From Cichorium intybus (Eukaryota; Streptophyta; Magnoliopsida; Asterales; Asteraceae), in contig CM042012.1 in NCBI GenBank assembly GCA_023525715.1, positions 46,337,941 to 46,401,940 of the forward strand: a stretch of 64,000 bases of DNA. The letters run 5' to 3'. Shown here piece by piece: positions 47,834 to 58,588 of this stretch; positions within the stretch are counted from its first letter, which is position 1, and every line of letters begins with the position of its first letter. The notes beneath the pieces were generated by a model. It had not been told where the DNA came from. It made no database searches and saw only the letters and a program-made list of their open reading frames with translations. A program made the translations under genes and the position numbers.

Positions 47834-48020
47834 TATTACGGAGAGAGATGAGAGAATGTCTTAATTCTCATTACTGTCCAAACAAACAACACTTTACAGA
47901 TTATACACAGCTAATAGCTACTTAACGGACTATCTACCAAACTAACAGAACACTAACAAACTATCTAATAACTTACATCTGATCCCTCAACTATATATTA
48001 TTTACAATGTTGCCCCAATA
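47834..48020 (-). repeat. 5' LTR of the NAS-inserted copia
   Basis: 187 bp, followed on the plus strand by the second AGGAG and the rest of NAS. Confidence 0.95.
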
Positions 48021-48579
48021 AGGAGTGCTCATGGTGCCCGTGTCTTTCTTTATCCGGTGGTGGATGCACAACTTCTTCAAGGGTTTGATGTTCTCTCCGT
48101 TTTCCATCCAACTGATGACGTCATTAATTCGGTTATGGTCTCACGTAAGATTGCAGAGCCTGTTAGCATTGATCATGGTGATACTCATCATCATCATCAT
48201 GAGTGGAGGATCGAGTCCACCATGCCATTGACTTGCAAGTATTGTGAGTTCCAAGCTTTCAATAATCCTTTTGGCCAGATGAAGATGGTAGATGAATAGC
48301 CCTCGTTCTACGTTAACTAGGATTGGTGATCCTATAAAGTTTTGGTATGTGCTTGCTTGAAAATGTGAGAATGAATGTCTTTGTCTCAGTATCTGTACGT
48401 TGTCTTTCTGAAAATTCTAGAAATAAAGAATCATATTTTGTTTTACAACAAAGTCCGATTTCAAAATAATTAAATCTGAAAACTCATTTCCCATTCTTTT
48501 TCATTTTCAATAATTTACAATTTCCAAATTTTATATCCTTCGTAACTTAAAAAAAAAGACTTACACTAGCAATTATTGG

Positions 48580-49252
48580 TAGGAATGAGCAAAAACCGAA
48601 CCGATCCAAAAAAAGCCGCAAAATACTGAAACCGAAAAACTGAAAACCGATATAAAAACCGACGATGCGGTTTTTAATTTGAATAAAACCAACCAAAGTC
48701 GGTGTGATGCGGTTTACCCTAGAAACTGACCCTTAAAAACCGAACCGCACCAGTAATATTATATATATATTAAAAATATTTTATGTTATTATGGATGTTT
48801 AAGATTCGTTTATGCTATTACGAATGTTTAAGGCTATGTATATCTTTGTTGGTGACATAAAATATCAAATGTAGCATCATAACTTATAATAGTTCAATAG
48901 TAACTCATAATAATTATAGTCTAATAGTCTTTTATATGATCGTGTTTGTGGACCAAAACTATGACTTCACCAAACTTTTGATTATGGGCTAAAAATGTAA
49001 TAAAAAAATTGTTTCATGTTTCTACGCTATGTCGTGTTGGATATAGGACTAAAAGCTAAAAGTTTAATTAAAAATACTTCATTTTTGGTCTATTGCAGTT
49101 TTAAAACAATATCGTTTCATTGTGCGGTTTAAAAACTGAAACCGCAGTATTAGGAAAAACCGCATTTTGCGGTTTTAAAATTACAAAAACCGATGCACGC
49201 GGTTTGGTTTTGGCCTGAAACTGCACCAAACCGCAACATATGCTCACCCCTA
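48580..49252. mobile_element. hAT-like MITE with GGTTTTTAAACCG-rich interior
   Basis: The ends TAGGAATGAGCA (48580) and TGCTCACCCCTA (49241-49252) are complementary apart from two positions and match the TAGGGGTGAGCA style of non-autonomous hAT elements. The interior repeats GCGGTTT/AAACCGC motifs near both ends. The expected 8-bp target duplication is not intact (ATTATTGG against CTATCAAT), so this is an old copy. No coding capacity. Confidence 0.6.
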
Positions 49253-49474
49253 CTATCAATGGAAAATAAATACTTACGCTAATTGGAACGTTATATTGGC
49301 AATATAAAAAGAACGTTATAGAGAAAAGAGTGAAAGTAAGATATAAGAAGAAGACGCCATAAAAAGAAAACCAACACAATTCTATCTTGTTCGGTTCTAT
49401 TAGATTATTCAGTTAATTTAAGTTTGTATGATGTAAAAAGCTTTGAAGGATGCAAAACCTGTAAACCAGCAGCC

Positions 49475-49934
49475 GCTACAAGAAAAAGGACTTTCACACA
49501 CTAATAATTTTGTCGCTTATGTGTGTGAAGCATTTCAGCGACGGATAGTGACGGAGAGTAGATGTTACATATCGTGGCTAATTTTAAGTGGCGAAATCCT
49601 CTAAATCAATGATGGATGTATGTGTCGCTATATTTTTTTTTCGCAACATTTCATTCAAAGAAAAATATTTTCCACCAACCACCAAACCAAAGTAAACAAC
49701 CAAATATACGACAGATTTCTCACGAAACGATGAGGGACATTTAGCGACGAAATGTTTTCCCATGGATTAGTGATGGTCATTATAGTGACGGAGTAGCCAC
49801 ACATACAAGGGTTTAGGGTCTTTGTTGACAAAATGGTTTGCAACATATGGCAATTGCTAATCCGTCATTATTCTAACTATTTTGTAATTATATAATTGTA
49901 GAAAATTGAGATTTGAGTTTTTTCTATAATGTAG
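49475..49934. mobile_element. Possible small CACTA-derived element
   Basis: Starts CGCTACAAGAAAAAGG, two changes from the CACTA end. It contains repeated TAGTGACGGA and GTCGCTA-type subterminal motifs, and it ends near TTTTTTCTATAATG (about 49920-49933), which loosely matches the opposite terminus. The ends are degraded and no clear target duplication remains. Confidence 0.4.
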
Positions 49935-49984
49935 AACAAGTTATCATAACAAACAAATGAATGCATTATTTCCCTTATTAATCG

Positions 49985-50102
49985 AAGTAAAAATAATAAA
50001 TCTAGAAAAATTCAATACAGAATTTCAGAAACATAAAACTACAAAGTAAAAATAATAAATCTAGAAAAATCAAATACAGAATTTCAGAAACATAAAACTA
50101 CA
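49985..50102. repeat. Two-copy tandem repeat, 59-bp period
   Basis: AAGTAAAAATAATAAATCTA and the following roughly 40 bases occur twice in direct succession (49985 and 50044) with about two differences. Confidence 0.9.
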
Positions 50103-52760
50103 AGGACAAGTTGGGTTATCTCCGACCCAATATCTAGGCAAATTGGTCTAGGGCCCTGGACATAAAAATTTGTGGGCATAATTTTAGCAAAGTTGTCAAT
50201 GGTGCATATATAACAGCCTAGAAAAGTTAGTCGCCGAATGATAAAACGCCTACTTTTGAGATTGAATTCCGTCGTGAGGGGCAGACGTGGGCGCGGAATT
50301 ACTCAAAAATTGGGAGTGTCGATGATCGTCTATGGTGCAGAGAAAAACGAAGCGTCAATCAACGCCTAGAAACACACCCATCTGCTGCTGGTTGGACATT
50401 AGAGAACTCAACAATGGATTTTGAATGCCCTTATTACGTTTCAAGTTGTTGGTCTCAAGAATTAAGAAGTAAGAACCAATTAATATTACATGCATATATC
50501 TCTCGTTCTCAAATATGATATTCTGATCGCAGAAGTTCAGATTCACAAATACCAGATTCATCTCTGTAGGGATATCCTCTATGACGGTAATGTCTCTGAG
50601 ATCTCTCCCTTCATTCAGAGTCTTCCTTCAGAAAATGGTACCCTGTCTAGTGAATAGGTACTCTACTTTGCCAATACTAACCCCAATCCCAAATACGATG
50701 AAAGTTATGTGTCTATGTTTTTTAAATCTTTTTGATTTCATCACAGTTGTTGATGCAACAAAAAATAAACCTCAAATACCACTAATAGATGACAACTAAA
50801 ATTGACTAGAACACAAGTAACACTCAACTGATCGTCTTAATCCATATAGATGATGAACTCGGAACCATAAGTGAATGCACAATACACTATCTTAGTTAAA
50901 AAATTCAAACATTCTAAACAACCCAACTCTAGCTATCATACTAAGAATCATACTTTGAAGAACAAATGACAACTAAAATTGACTAGAACACAAGTAACAC
51001 TCAAAATGTGCCCGTCATTTCACCATCAACATCCCCGAAAGTCACCCCAAAAGGTTTTAGCCTTCTAAAGTGATGAACAAACAGAAAACAATTGAACTAT
51101 AATATGAATTCATACTTGAAAACAAATAGAAACTTGGATTCATAAACCAAAACCGTAAACAACGTTCAAAACACGAAATACCACGACTTCAACAAATGCA
51201 AACCATAACTCTCTGAAATGAATCAAATCCAGGAGTCAAATGATTGAACTCCAGCAGTAACGTAAAGGAATTCAAATGCTTAGAGTGATCCAAATGGTTA
51301 TGAATACACTAAAACACCGAAAAACAACGGCTAACTCTAACCAAAACTCAAAAACAAGTGAAACATGGCATATGAACCTTCTGGGACTCTGATGTGAAGT
51401 CAAAAAGTCGAAAATGATCCAAAGATGATGGTCAAATCTCCTAGAATCCGTTATTTATATAGATCTTTTCTACTGCAGATTGCGTCGCTAACTTCGTATA
51501 TAGCGCCACTATGATAACAAACACCCCGATATTACACGGATATCGTATTGTCTTCGCGGTGTGAACTCATCACCTTAGCGTTGCGGGCTAGCTTCTTAGC
51601 ATCACTACCATCAACTGATAGCGCCTCTATCTCCAGTTTTCCAGTATTCTTTTTCCTTGCTCTAATTTCGTTCTATCGTCATTCTTTCCGCTCAATAACC
51701 CGCAAATTCTGTACAAGTACACTTTCCAAGTAAAGTTACTATATTAAGCCCAATGAACTCAATTATCACTTTAAGAGTACACATATATCGCATAAAATAT
51801 TTGCATAATTAGAGTGATATCATGCATAATCAATTCTTGGATTAAATGTTGCAAATATTATCATGTGATAATATTTGTATGCTTAGTTGGTTGCAAAATC
51901 TAAATATGTCAAATATATTTTGTGGCAATTTCATAGAATATAGTTCACATTAATTTTTCTGTTTGTACTTCTAGTTTTGTCCATTGATGCTTAAACTGAT
52001 TGCATGGAATGGACAAAAGTAAGTACTATTTTATTTGGGTAAGAAACCGAAGGTAATTTGTTATTCTAACTTTCTTTTGCTAAGTTAATTTGTTCTTCTA
52101 ACTTTCTTTTGCTAAGTTACAAGTGCTATTATGTTTGTTTTTTATTCTATATAACCGACTATTGTGCACAAATAGAGCTACTACTTACAGTTGGATCATG
52201 TTCTTCATGACGATATAAAATATTGCATACAAAGATCTTCTGAAATTATCATAGAAAACTTTTATAGTCTAAATTATATTATTGGCAAAAGATTAAGTCA
52301 TGTGTTTTTTATTGTATTTTTGGCCTGAAAACATGTACGAATTTGCCATTTTATGCGAATTTATTAAATTTTGGTTTGTATAATTATGAGGTTATATAGG
52401 ATCGTTTGTCACATTGTTCCTTTAGAGATATTATATTTCATCGGGGCACAATTACATCTTTCCGTCCGGGCATTAAAGACCTATGAACCGGCTATGTGTG
52501 GATCTCATATTAGTAATATTTTTGAACTTTCCGCTAACAATTTGTCGTTAAATTCTTCCTCGACAAGCTCTCATGGATAAACATGTGATTGCTAAATATT
52601 TTCTATAAGTTGAAAATCGTAAAAGTTATGGAAACTTGTGGGGCGTTTTTCAGTGGCGCCAAGTTGTCGCTAAAAATATAGCAATCGATCGATCGTTGCT
52701 ATTTGGTATCTAGTGGTGTGTTGGTTTGGAAATGAGTGAAATATGTTTAAAATAATGAAA
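50103..52760. other. Intergenic DNA with short direct repeats, no gene
   Basis: No supported reading frame. It contains a 39-bp direct repeat (50789-50827 and 50966-51004, starting ATGACAACTAAAATTGACTA) and a 32-bp tandem pair (52054-52085 and 52086-52117, TAATTTGTT(A/C)TTCTAACTTT onwards). GTCGCTAA/TAGCGAC-type motifs at 51480-51610 and 52660-52730 suggest decayed CACTA-like ends. Confidence 0.5.
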
Positions 52761-53370
52761 CAAGTGTGAAAGCATAAGAATTTAGAGCATCTAGTAGCCT
52801 CACTAGTTTAATAAATTAGATACTATCATGTCATATTTACGTTAAAAAAGAAAGTTGGGTAAGCAAATCCAATAAACATTCACTTATATATATATTTTAT
52901 ATTAATAAGTAGATGGTACGTATTTCATCTATCAGAGATCCTAAGTTTTCTTATAAGTTTCTTCCATTATACGAGTATAATCTAATATTGTTTCTTTTGA
53001 GGTCCCAGATAAAACTTTTTCGTCATATACCAGAAAAAATTTAGCAAAAATAGTAATCTAACAGAAATAAATGATAATCCACTATACAAAAATAATAATA
53101 TAATTCTTATAGAAGACATATGTCTGATGCTAAATAACTTTAAGAACACACGAAAACATATCCAAATGTAAAATACGCCTTAGTGAAATATTCCCTGTCG
53201 TAATAATTAAAAATGGTTATTAATGATAAAAAGTGTGACCTTTTTTGTAGGAGATTAGTTATTAAATTATAATATTAGCGACTGAGGGGTGTTAAACCAA
53301 AAAACCGAGCAAGGATCATCCCTCTTCCACATACGGGGTGTTGGACCTCAGCATACCTATAAATTAGACA
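52761..53370 (+). other. Second copy of the NAS upstream region, without NAS
   Basis: 52780-52900 matches 35700-35830 (GTGAAAGCATAAGAATTT, AGAGCATCT, AGCCTCACTAGTTT, ATCATGTCATA). 53000-53370 matches 41970-42370 (AAACTTTTTC(G/T)TCATA, AAATACGCCTTA, GAGCAAGGATC, CCTATAAAT). So the DNA now split by the LINE in the first copy is contiguous here. Similarity stops just past the TATA box, and no NAS coding sequence follows. Confidence 0.8.
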
Positions 53371-54390
53371 ATATCATAGGTAGTATTTGGTACATGAGAC
53401 TCGACCGAAAAGAACAAAACAATGTTTTTTTAAATAGCCTTTGGTATATCTTGAACAATAAAAATAATCGGTAATTATCTAAATCAAATGAGACTAGTTT
53501 GTAGAATTTTAGTGTCATCTAAAAGAATGGAACTCGTTGGCACACAAATTAAAGAGGCGTTATTGGCCAAAAGGCCCTTATAGCCTCTTCACATAATCCC
53601 CACGTCAAGCTCTAAATATTGTTTGGGCTTTTTAGTTGACCTTTAGCTAAGTTAACCTTCGAATAGCTTTTATATTTATAGTTGTTTTTTTCTTTATTTG
53701 CATTCATACTTCTATCTCAATAATAAAACTATAACCGTCTTTTGTCTTTATTGTTTACTAGTTTACAAAATAAATATACAAGTTAAAAACATCAGATTAC
53801 GAGTAGTGGCATCAAAGACATGCAGATAGTACATACGACATTCCATGTATACATCGCAAAATATTTTAAGAAGAAAGGGATTGTAACATTCAGGATAAGG
53901 ACAAGGAGAAACTATAATTGAGAGCTTCTTTCTCGTTCTTTGAGCAGCCTCTTGCACGAAGGGACAACTGGGTTCTTCGAATTTAAGCTATGGATGCATT
54001 GGGTTCAAATTCTTGGTCTCAGTTCTTAGACCCATGAAACCCAATACCCAATATGATCAAACTCAATAGAACCGATACCCGAATAAGTCTAAAACTGATA
54101 CCCGAAAACCGAATCGAATTACCCAATCGGTCCTAAATCGGGTTCAGATTCGATTTTCGGTTTTTTGTTCATCCCCAATGCCAACAAAGGTGGGTGCTTG
54201 GAGGTAGGTGGTGGAGTGGGGTAGGGTCGTAGTGGGGTGGGTGAGCGTGGAGTGGATCGGGATGGGATGAGTTTATGGGTGTATGTTTATTTTTCAGAAA
54301 ACTTTTCAAAATGAAAAAATATGAAAAATATGTTTTGAAGATTCTTATTTTTGATAGAAAAATATTCCGGAAAACGGGCCATTTTCCGTA
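53371..54390. other. Intergenic DNA, no gene
   Basis: No supported coding sequence. Around 54000-54170 repeated ACCCGAAAACCGAATC / AACCCAATACCC motifs resemble the interior of old non-autonomous DNA elements, but no ends were identified. Confidence 0.5.
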
Positions 54391-54394
54391 TATG

Positions 54395-55404
54395 GTTTTT
54401 ACCGGCGACAAAAATCGCCGCTAAAGCTATCAAAAGTCGCCGCTAATACCTTTACCGGCGACAAGTCGCCGCTAAAAGGTCGCCGCAAATATTGCGTCGC
54501 TAATGCTTAAAAATCGCCGGTATTGCGCATTGTCGCCGCCAATAGTGTTTTTTTTAAAGGTCCTCGATCATGCTCATCGTCCAGCTATGTGTTGTACTTG
54601 ATCCCCAATAAACCCTCATGCTGATCATACAACATCAGGAAATAAATGAACATCTATCTAGTTTGTATCAAAACACAACACAAATATGCTTCATGAATCT
54701 ATAAAACCAACCTCAAGATATATATCAAAATTATCCTCATCAGAAAACTATTACAAAAGAAACCAAAATGGAAATCATTATCACAATAAAATGTGTTCCT
54801 TACAGATCTGAAATAAAAAATACTCGTTTTCATCAACAAAATCAAAATAAAAAATCTTTACATATCTAAAATAAAAAACCATCCACCTTGAATCTGGTAT
54901 TTTTACCATCTCTTCATGTAACAACCGAGAAATCAACCGAGACAAGCAGTGGATGTGGGTGGCGAGGAACAACCGAGGAATGCAGTGGATGTGGGTGCCG
55001 AGGAACAACTGAGACAAGCCGGAATTGGTGGGAAATCGCCAAAATATGGAGAGAAATCGCAGAAATAGTGAAGATGGAGAGAAAGATTGTGAATGGGTTC
55101 TTTGGCTGTGTCGGCAGCTTTAAGAAACTCTGGACACAATAGCGGCGACATCGTAGCTCATTAGCGGCGACAGAATGGATCTTTAGCGGCGACACTGGTT
55201 TTGTTTCCATCATCGACGGCCTACAATATTTCCATCATCGACGGCTTGCAATGGTTTGAACGTGAACATTCGGATCGTTGGGTATTAGCGGCGACACCTT
55301 TAGCGGCGACAAGTGTTTTTAGCGGCGACGTGTTAAGTGTCGCCGCTAAAGACACCTTGTCGTTGCTAAAGGTGGCGCCGCTAATGATGCAATTTCTTGT
55401 AGTG
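54395..55404. mobile_element. CACTA non-autonomous element with dense GTCGCCGCTAAA subterminal repeats
   Basis: The right end TTTCTTGTAGTG (55393-55404) is the CACTA terminus. The 12-mer GTCGCCGCTAAA, its complement, or one-base variants occur many times in both terminal zones (54405-54540 and 55140-55385). Subterminal repeats of this kind are the transposase-binding sites in CACTA elements. The left CACTA terminus is not seen, so that end has decayed or been lost. A 36-bp tandem repeat (54934-55020, CAACCGAG(A/G)(A/C)(A/T)GCAGTGGATG type) lies in the interior. Confidence 0.8.
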
Positions 55405-55770
55405 ACTAGACGAAGCCAAATATGTTATTTTCTGTTTTCGTTGCTTATTTATATTGTAGTTCTAACAAGTAAATCCGGATGATTGACCTTTTGTGTTTGA
55501 TACTATATATACATTAGAAGGAAAAACATATATTCAGAAAAAAACGGATGCAGTAAAAATAATGTAATATATATGTTTTGAGAATAATTATTGTTTAGAT
55601 AAATAAGTTTAACCATTGGAGGTGGTCCAAGTAAAACCATGAACAAAATTCAACAAAACTCACCAATTAATTTTAAGCTACATACATATGAAGAGCATAT
55701 GGAACATCTGAAAACAACAAAATCCACTAATTAATGTAAGCTAAAACAAATGAGAAGCATACAGAAGAAT
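55405..55770. other. Downstream flank of the His/Cys-rich gene
   Basis: AT-rich. Probably includes the 3' UTR of the minus-strand gene ending at 55771. No other gene seen. Confidence 0.5.
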
Positions 55771-55983
55771 TTAGTAGTAATAGCCATGATGATGATGGTG
55801 GTGATGATGATGGTCGAATCCAAGACAACGGAAAACTGGGTAACAAGCACCGGCAACACACCTCCCAATCATTACAAACATCGAGGAAATCAACAAACAA
55901 GGGCAACAACAAAGTGCAATCAATGGATTATCATATGGATCATCGTGATGATGGTGATGGTGATGATGCCCATGGTGTCCCAT
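55771..55983 (-). CDS. Small His/Cys-rich protein, 70 aa, conserved-type plant unknown
   Basis: Symmetrical make-up: the N-terminus MGHHG runs into eight His (residues 6-13), followed by DDPYDNPLIALCCCPCLL. A hydrophobic middle (residues 21-50, LLISSMFVMIGRCVAGAC) could span or lie on a membrane. Then YPVFRCLGF leads into a second run of nine His, ending GYYY. Seven Cys (four in CCCPC) and 19 His suggest metal binding or palmitoylation; both are inference. The start context is AAGATGGG and the leader is GA-rich. The opposite strand also has an open frame here, a shadow of the CAT/ATG repeats. I recall similar short proteins in other plants but no established function. Confidence 0.62.
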   Translation of the reverse strand: MGHHGHHHHHHHHDDPYDNPLIALCCCPCLLISSMFVMIGRCVAGACYPVFRCLGFDHHHHHHHHHGYYY

Positions 55984-56058
55984 CTTCAGATTAAACCTTT
56001 TTTCTGGTCTTCAACGGCGAAAGTTGAACTGGGACTTTCTGTGGTTGTTGCCGTTTGA

Positions 56059-56342
56059 AATCGCCAGATCCACGATTGCCAAGATTTAAGGGGGATCAAG
56101 CTTAGCGAGTAAGGATCATAAGTTAGGTGTGAAAGGAAATGATTTTCAATATTTCATAATGATAACTGATTTGTGTGTGGCATTGAAGGAAATTGATGCT
56201 TGGCCCTATCCGCACCTATACGGGTTTTAACCACATATGCGTGTACGTTGTTTTGTATGACCTTTCATATTTCATTGGTCCTTCGATGTCGGAATAAATT
56301 ATGAAAATATCCATTTTAAATATTGGAACTAATTCATCATTC
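56059..56342 (-). other. Leader/promoter region of the His/Cys-rich gene
   Basis: Presumed upstream region for the minus-strand gene. No strong TATA box is visible. AT-rich with no other frame. Confidence 0.35.
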
Positions 56343-56345
56343 TTA

Positions 56346-57400
56346 GGCTGTGGATATTACATGCCGCCGGTAAGTCGACTTGTCGCCTCAATGCTGCCGG
56401 TGAACACTGGCACGTATTATCGGCATCGGCAATGCATAATGCATTGCCATTGGAAATAGCCGTTTATAGATTAAAAAAAAACAATTAAACTATACACTAT
56501 AAATACCACCACATCTCAAAATTTTATTCACATGATTTCACTATATCTCTCTATATTCTATACAATAGCTAACAATCCTAATTTATCCGACACTTCATCT
56601 CCTAATTTTTTTTGGCTACGATCCTTCATTACCACCATCTTACCGCTCATAATTCGACTCCCAAAACCCGTTTTTCCAAAGACTGTTAATGTACAACCAA
56701 TATACAATGTCACCGCAACAACTATTTCCACAATAAATGGCGCCTCAAAACTTCAACCATTTTGGCGCAATTTCAACCACATTCTCAATTCCAACTTCAA
56801 GCTCAATTTCAATCACCTTCACCACAAATGCAAAACGTCCCGCTACTCGAAATTGAATCGAAATCCGAGGAAGAGTCGCTACAAAGGAAATGGAAAGGGA
56901 AAGTGAAATAGAAACTGAAAGGGAGGGATCGACATATCTGAAGACGCATTATGCTCTCTGGAGGAGGAAAAAGAATTGGCACGGGCATGGATCGACATAT
57001 CTGAAGACGCATTTTCCGAAAAAGATCAAACCCATGACAAATTTTGGCTTCGTGTCACAAATTGTTTCAGGCTTGGAATGAAGAAAGGAGACAATTATCG
57101 GAGCAACGAACAATGAAACACCAAATAGAAAAATATGAACAAGGAGATAATGCACTTTAATGGAATCGTCACAAATTTGACGAATCAATGGACGAGCGAG
57201 GCAAACGAGGCGACATTATTGGAAAGAGTAAACTATATCTATCAAGACAACTTATCAAAACCTTTCAAATATACACATGTTTGGAAAATCTCAAGGAATA
57301 ATGAGTAAAATCCTCGAGTCATGATATTAGTGAAGAAGAATACATAATTCGGTTGAACCATCTTTAATGGAAAGACTAAGTGATGGTTGGTTAACGGATG
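56346..57400 (+). mobile_element. PIF/Harbinger remnant with ORF1 (Myb/SANT-like) pseudogene
   Basis: The left end TTA|GGCTGTGGATATTAC (56344 on) fits a Harbinger terminus and target site. Then come an AATAGCCGTTTATAG motif, an A-rich run, TATAAATACC (56507), and a Q/N/F-rich frameshifted start with repeated CAATTTCAA codons. Further on, LARAWIDISEDAF and DKFWLRVTNCF (about 56975-57070) match the Myb/SANT-like ORF1 of these elements. ATCGACATATCTGAAGACGC is duplicated at about 56928 and 56991. Frames are broken, there is no transposase, and the right end was not found. Confidence 0.6.
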
Positions 57401-58150
57401 TTATGGCTATTTAAAAAATAGTTAAAGTTCAATTTTAGTATTTTTGATATTTAGTCATTTATCCTAATGTCTGTTATCAATAAGAATTTTATAAAGGTTG
57501 AGATCCATGTTGAATGATTATTGTTATGATTTGTTGATCATACACCCTACAATAAGTTCAACCAATAGAAAATAGTTACCAATTGTATGTTTATACAATT
57601 TTTATATCCTTGTGGGATTCCTAATAGACACCAAGTGTTTATCCTATGGGTTTAGTCTCATTATCGTCCCATGTGCAAGTCTTTCCAAGTTTCAATCATC
57701 CAAATTGGAACACATGAATTTCTCGCTTAGGTCTAATTATTGCCTTAAACCGTGAACGACATAACCATGCCACAAAATATACCAACAATTTTTTCCAACT
57801 CATAGATGACAACATTTAAATTTAAGGTGTTTGTTAATATTTGTAAAGTCTCTATTTTACAAAATTAACTTGTGTTTAAAAAATATATTGCATGCATACA
57901 AACATATTCTTCAACGCAATTTAAAACAATTTTCCAAGATTTCATTAAAAACAACTCTACAACGGAAAAGTTCTAAAAACATTTTTTGAGTTTGTTAGTT
58001 TTTACAAAATAAACATTATATATACTATTAATTTGCGTAATTTTCGGAACATGGGTGTACGTTTTGTATGTGACGCGGATCTTTTTTGGATCCGTTTTAT
58101 TGTTTGTCGGATCCTTGTGGATCCGCATTTTAGATATCGTTTCGTCCCAC

Positions 58151-58401
58151 CGCTTCCTTCCAGTTCTCGAATTCTCTCCAACCGATCGTCTTTCCAATCG
58201 AACTCAGCTTCAATCCTATTTCTCTCATCACGAACACAACTACTCCCGCCATCGCTAGAATCAAGATCTTTGGAAGCCTGCAATCCCGCTTCCTTCCAGT
58301 TCTCGAATTCTCTCCAACCGATTGTCTTTCCAATCGATCTCAGCTTGAATCCCGTTTCTCTCATCACGAACACAACTACTCCCGCCATCGCTAGAATCAA
58401 G
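58151..58401. repeat. 115-bp direct repeat inside Helitron 2
   Basis: 58151-58265 and 58287-58401 match closely (CGCTTCCTTCCAGTTCTCGA through CGCTAGAATCAAG) with a 21-bp spacer. It lies ahead of the captured exons and may include a duplicated exon of another gene. Confidence 0.9.
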
Positions 58402-58588
58402 GGCAATGTCACATCGAAGGCTTCTACGCCGACGTCGTTAGAACACATGTACCTTCATATCCCTTATTTCACTCCCATTTGCTACAATTGCTACACTAGA
58501 CATGTCTAGGGTTTGTTTCGGAAGATAATTGTTAGAGATTTGCAGATAAATGTTATCAAAATTTCTAATCGTTAATTTGTTTCTTCAG

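Larger units (their letters stand above)
43160..48020 (-). mobile_element. Ty1/copia element with short LTRs inserted in NAS
   Basis: A complete 4861-bp element on the minus strand. Two 187-bp LTRs (43160-43346 and 47834-48020) have TATTA/TAATA ends instead of TG/CA. The 5-bp target duplication is AGGAG (43155-43159 and 48021-48025). The primer-binding site TGGTATTAGAGCG (minus strand, 47833-47821) adjoins the 5' LTR, and the purine tract TTGAGGGGGAA (43357-43347) adjoins the 3' LTR. The LTRs differ at about 4 of 187 positions. The interior encodes one uninterrupted polyprotein. Confidence 0.97.
42459..48299 (+). pseudogene. NAS: Nicotianamine synthase pseudogene, interrupted by copia
   Basis: Nicotianamine synthase joins three S-adenosylmethionine units into the metal chelator nicotianamine for Fe/Zn/Cu transport. 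The two halves, 42459-43159 and 48026-48299, together give 325 codons including stop, the normal length of this intronless gene. Family-specific stretches include LPANVQEIRSKLIRLCGEAEGHLE, in overlapping parts, LAFVGSGPMPLTSIVLA and VIDHLAKYMAPGAL. The second half starts within SAHGARVFLYPVVDAQLL and ends QMKMVDE. It is broken by an in-frame TAG at 42771-42773 (where Lys is usual, NYL*LSRLEF) and by a copia element flanked by AGGAG. An AATAAAG polyadenylation-like signal lies at 48421. Confidence 0.95.

Noticed and set aside
55750..56058. Plus-strand Met-rich frame MRSIQKNLVVIAMMMMVVMM overlapping the His/Cys-rich gene
   Set aside because: It is the antisense of His (CAT) codon runs, and the C-terminal part looks random. 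The minus-strand frame has the more protein-like, symmetrical structure. The signal-peptide-like start is a by-product of ATG repeats, though I cannot fully exclude it.
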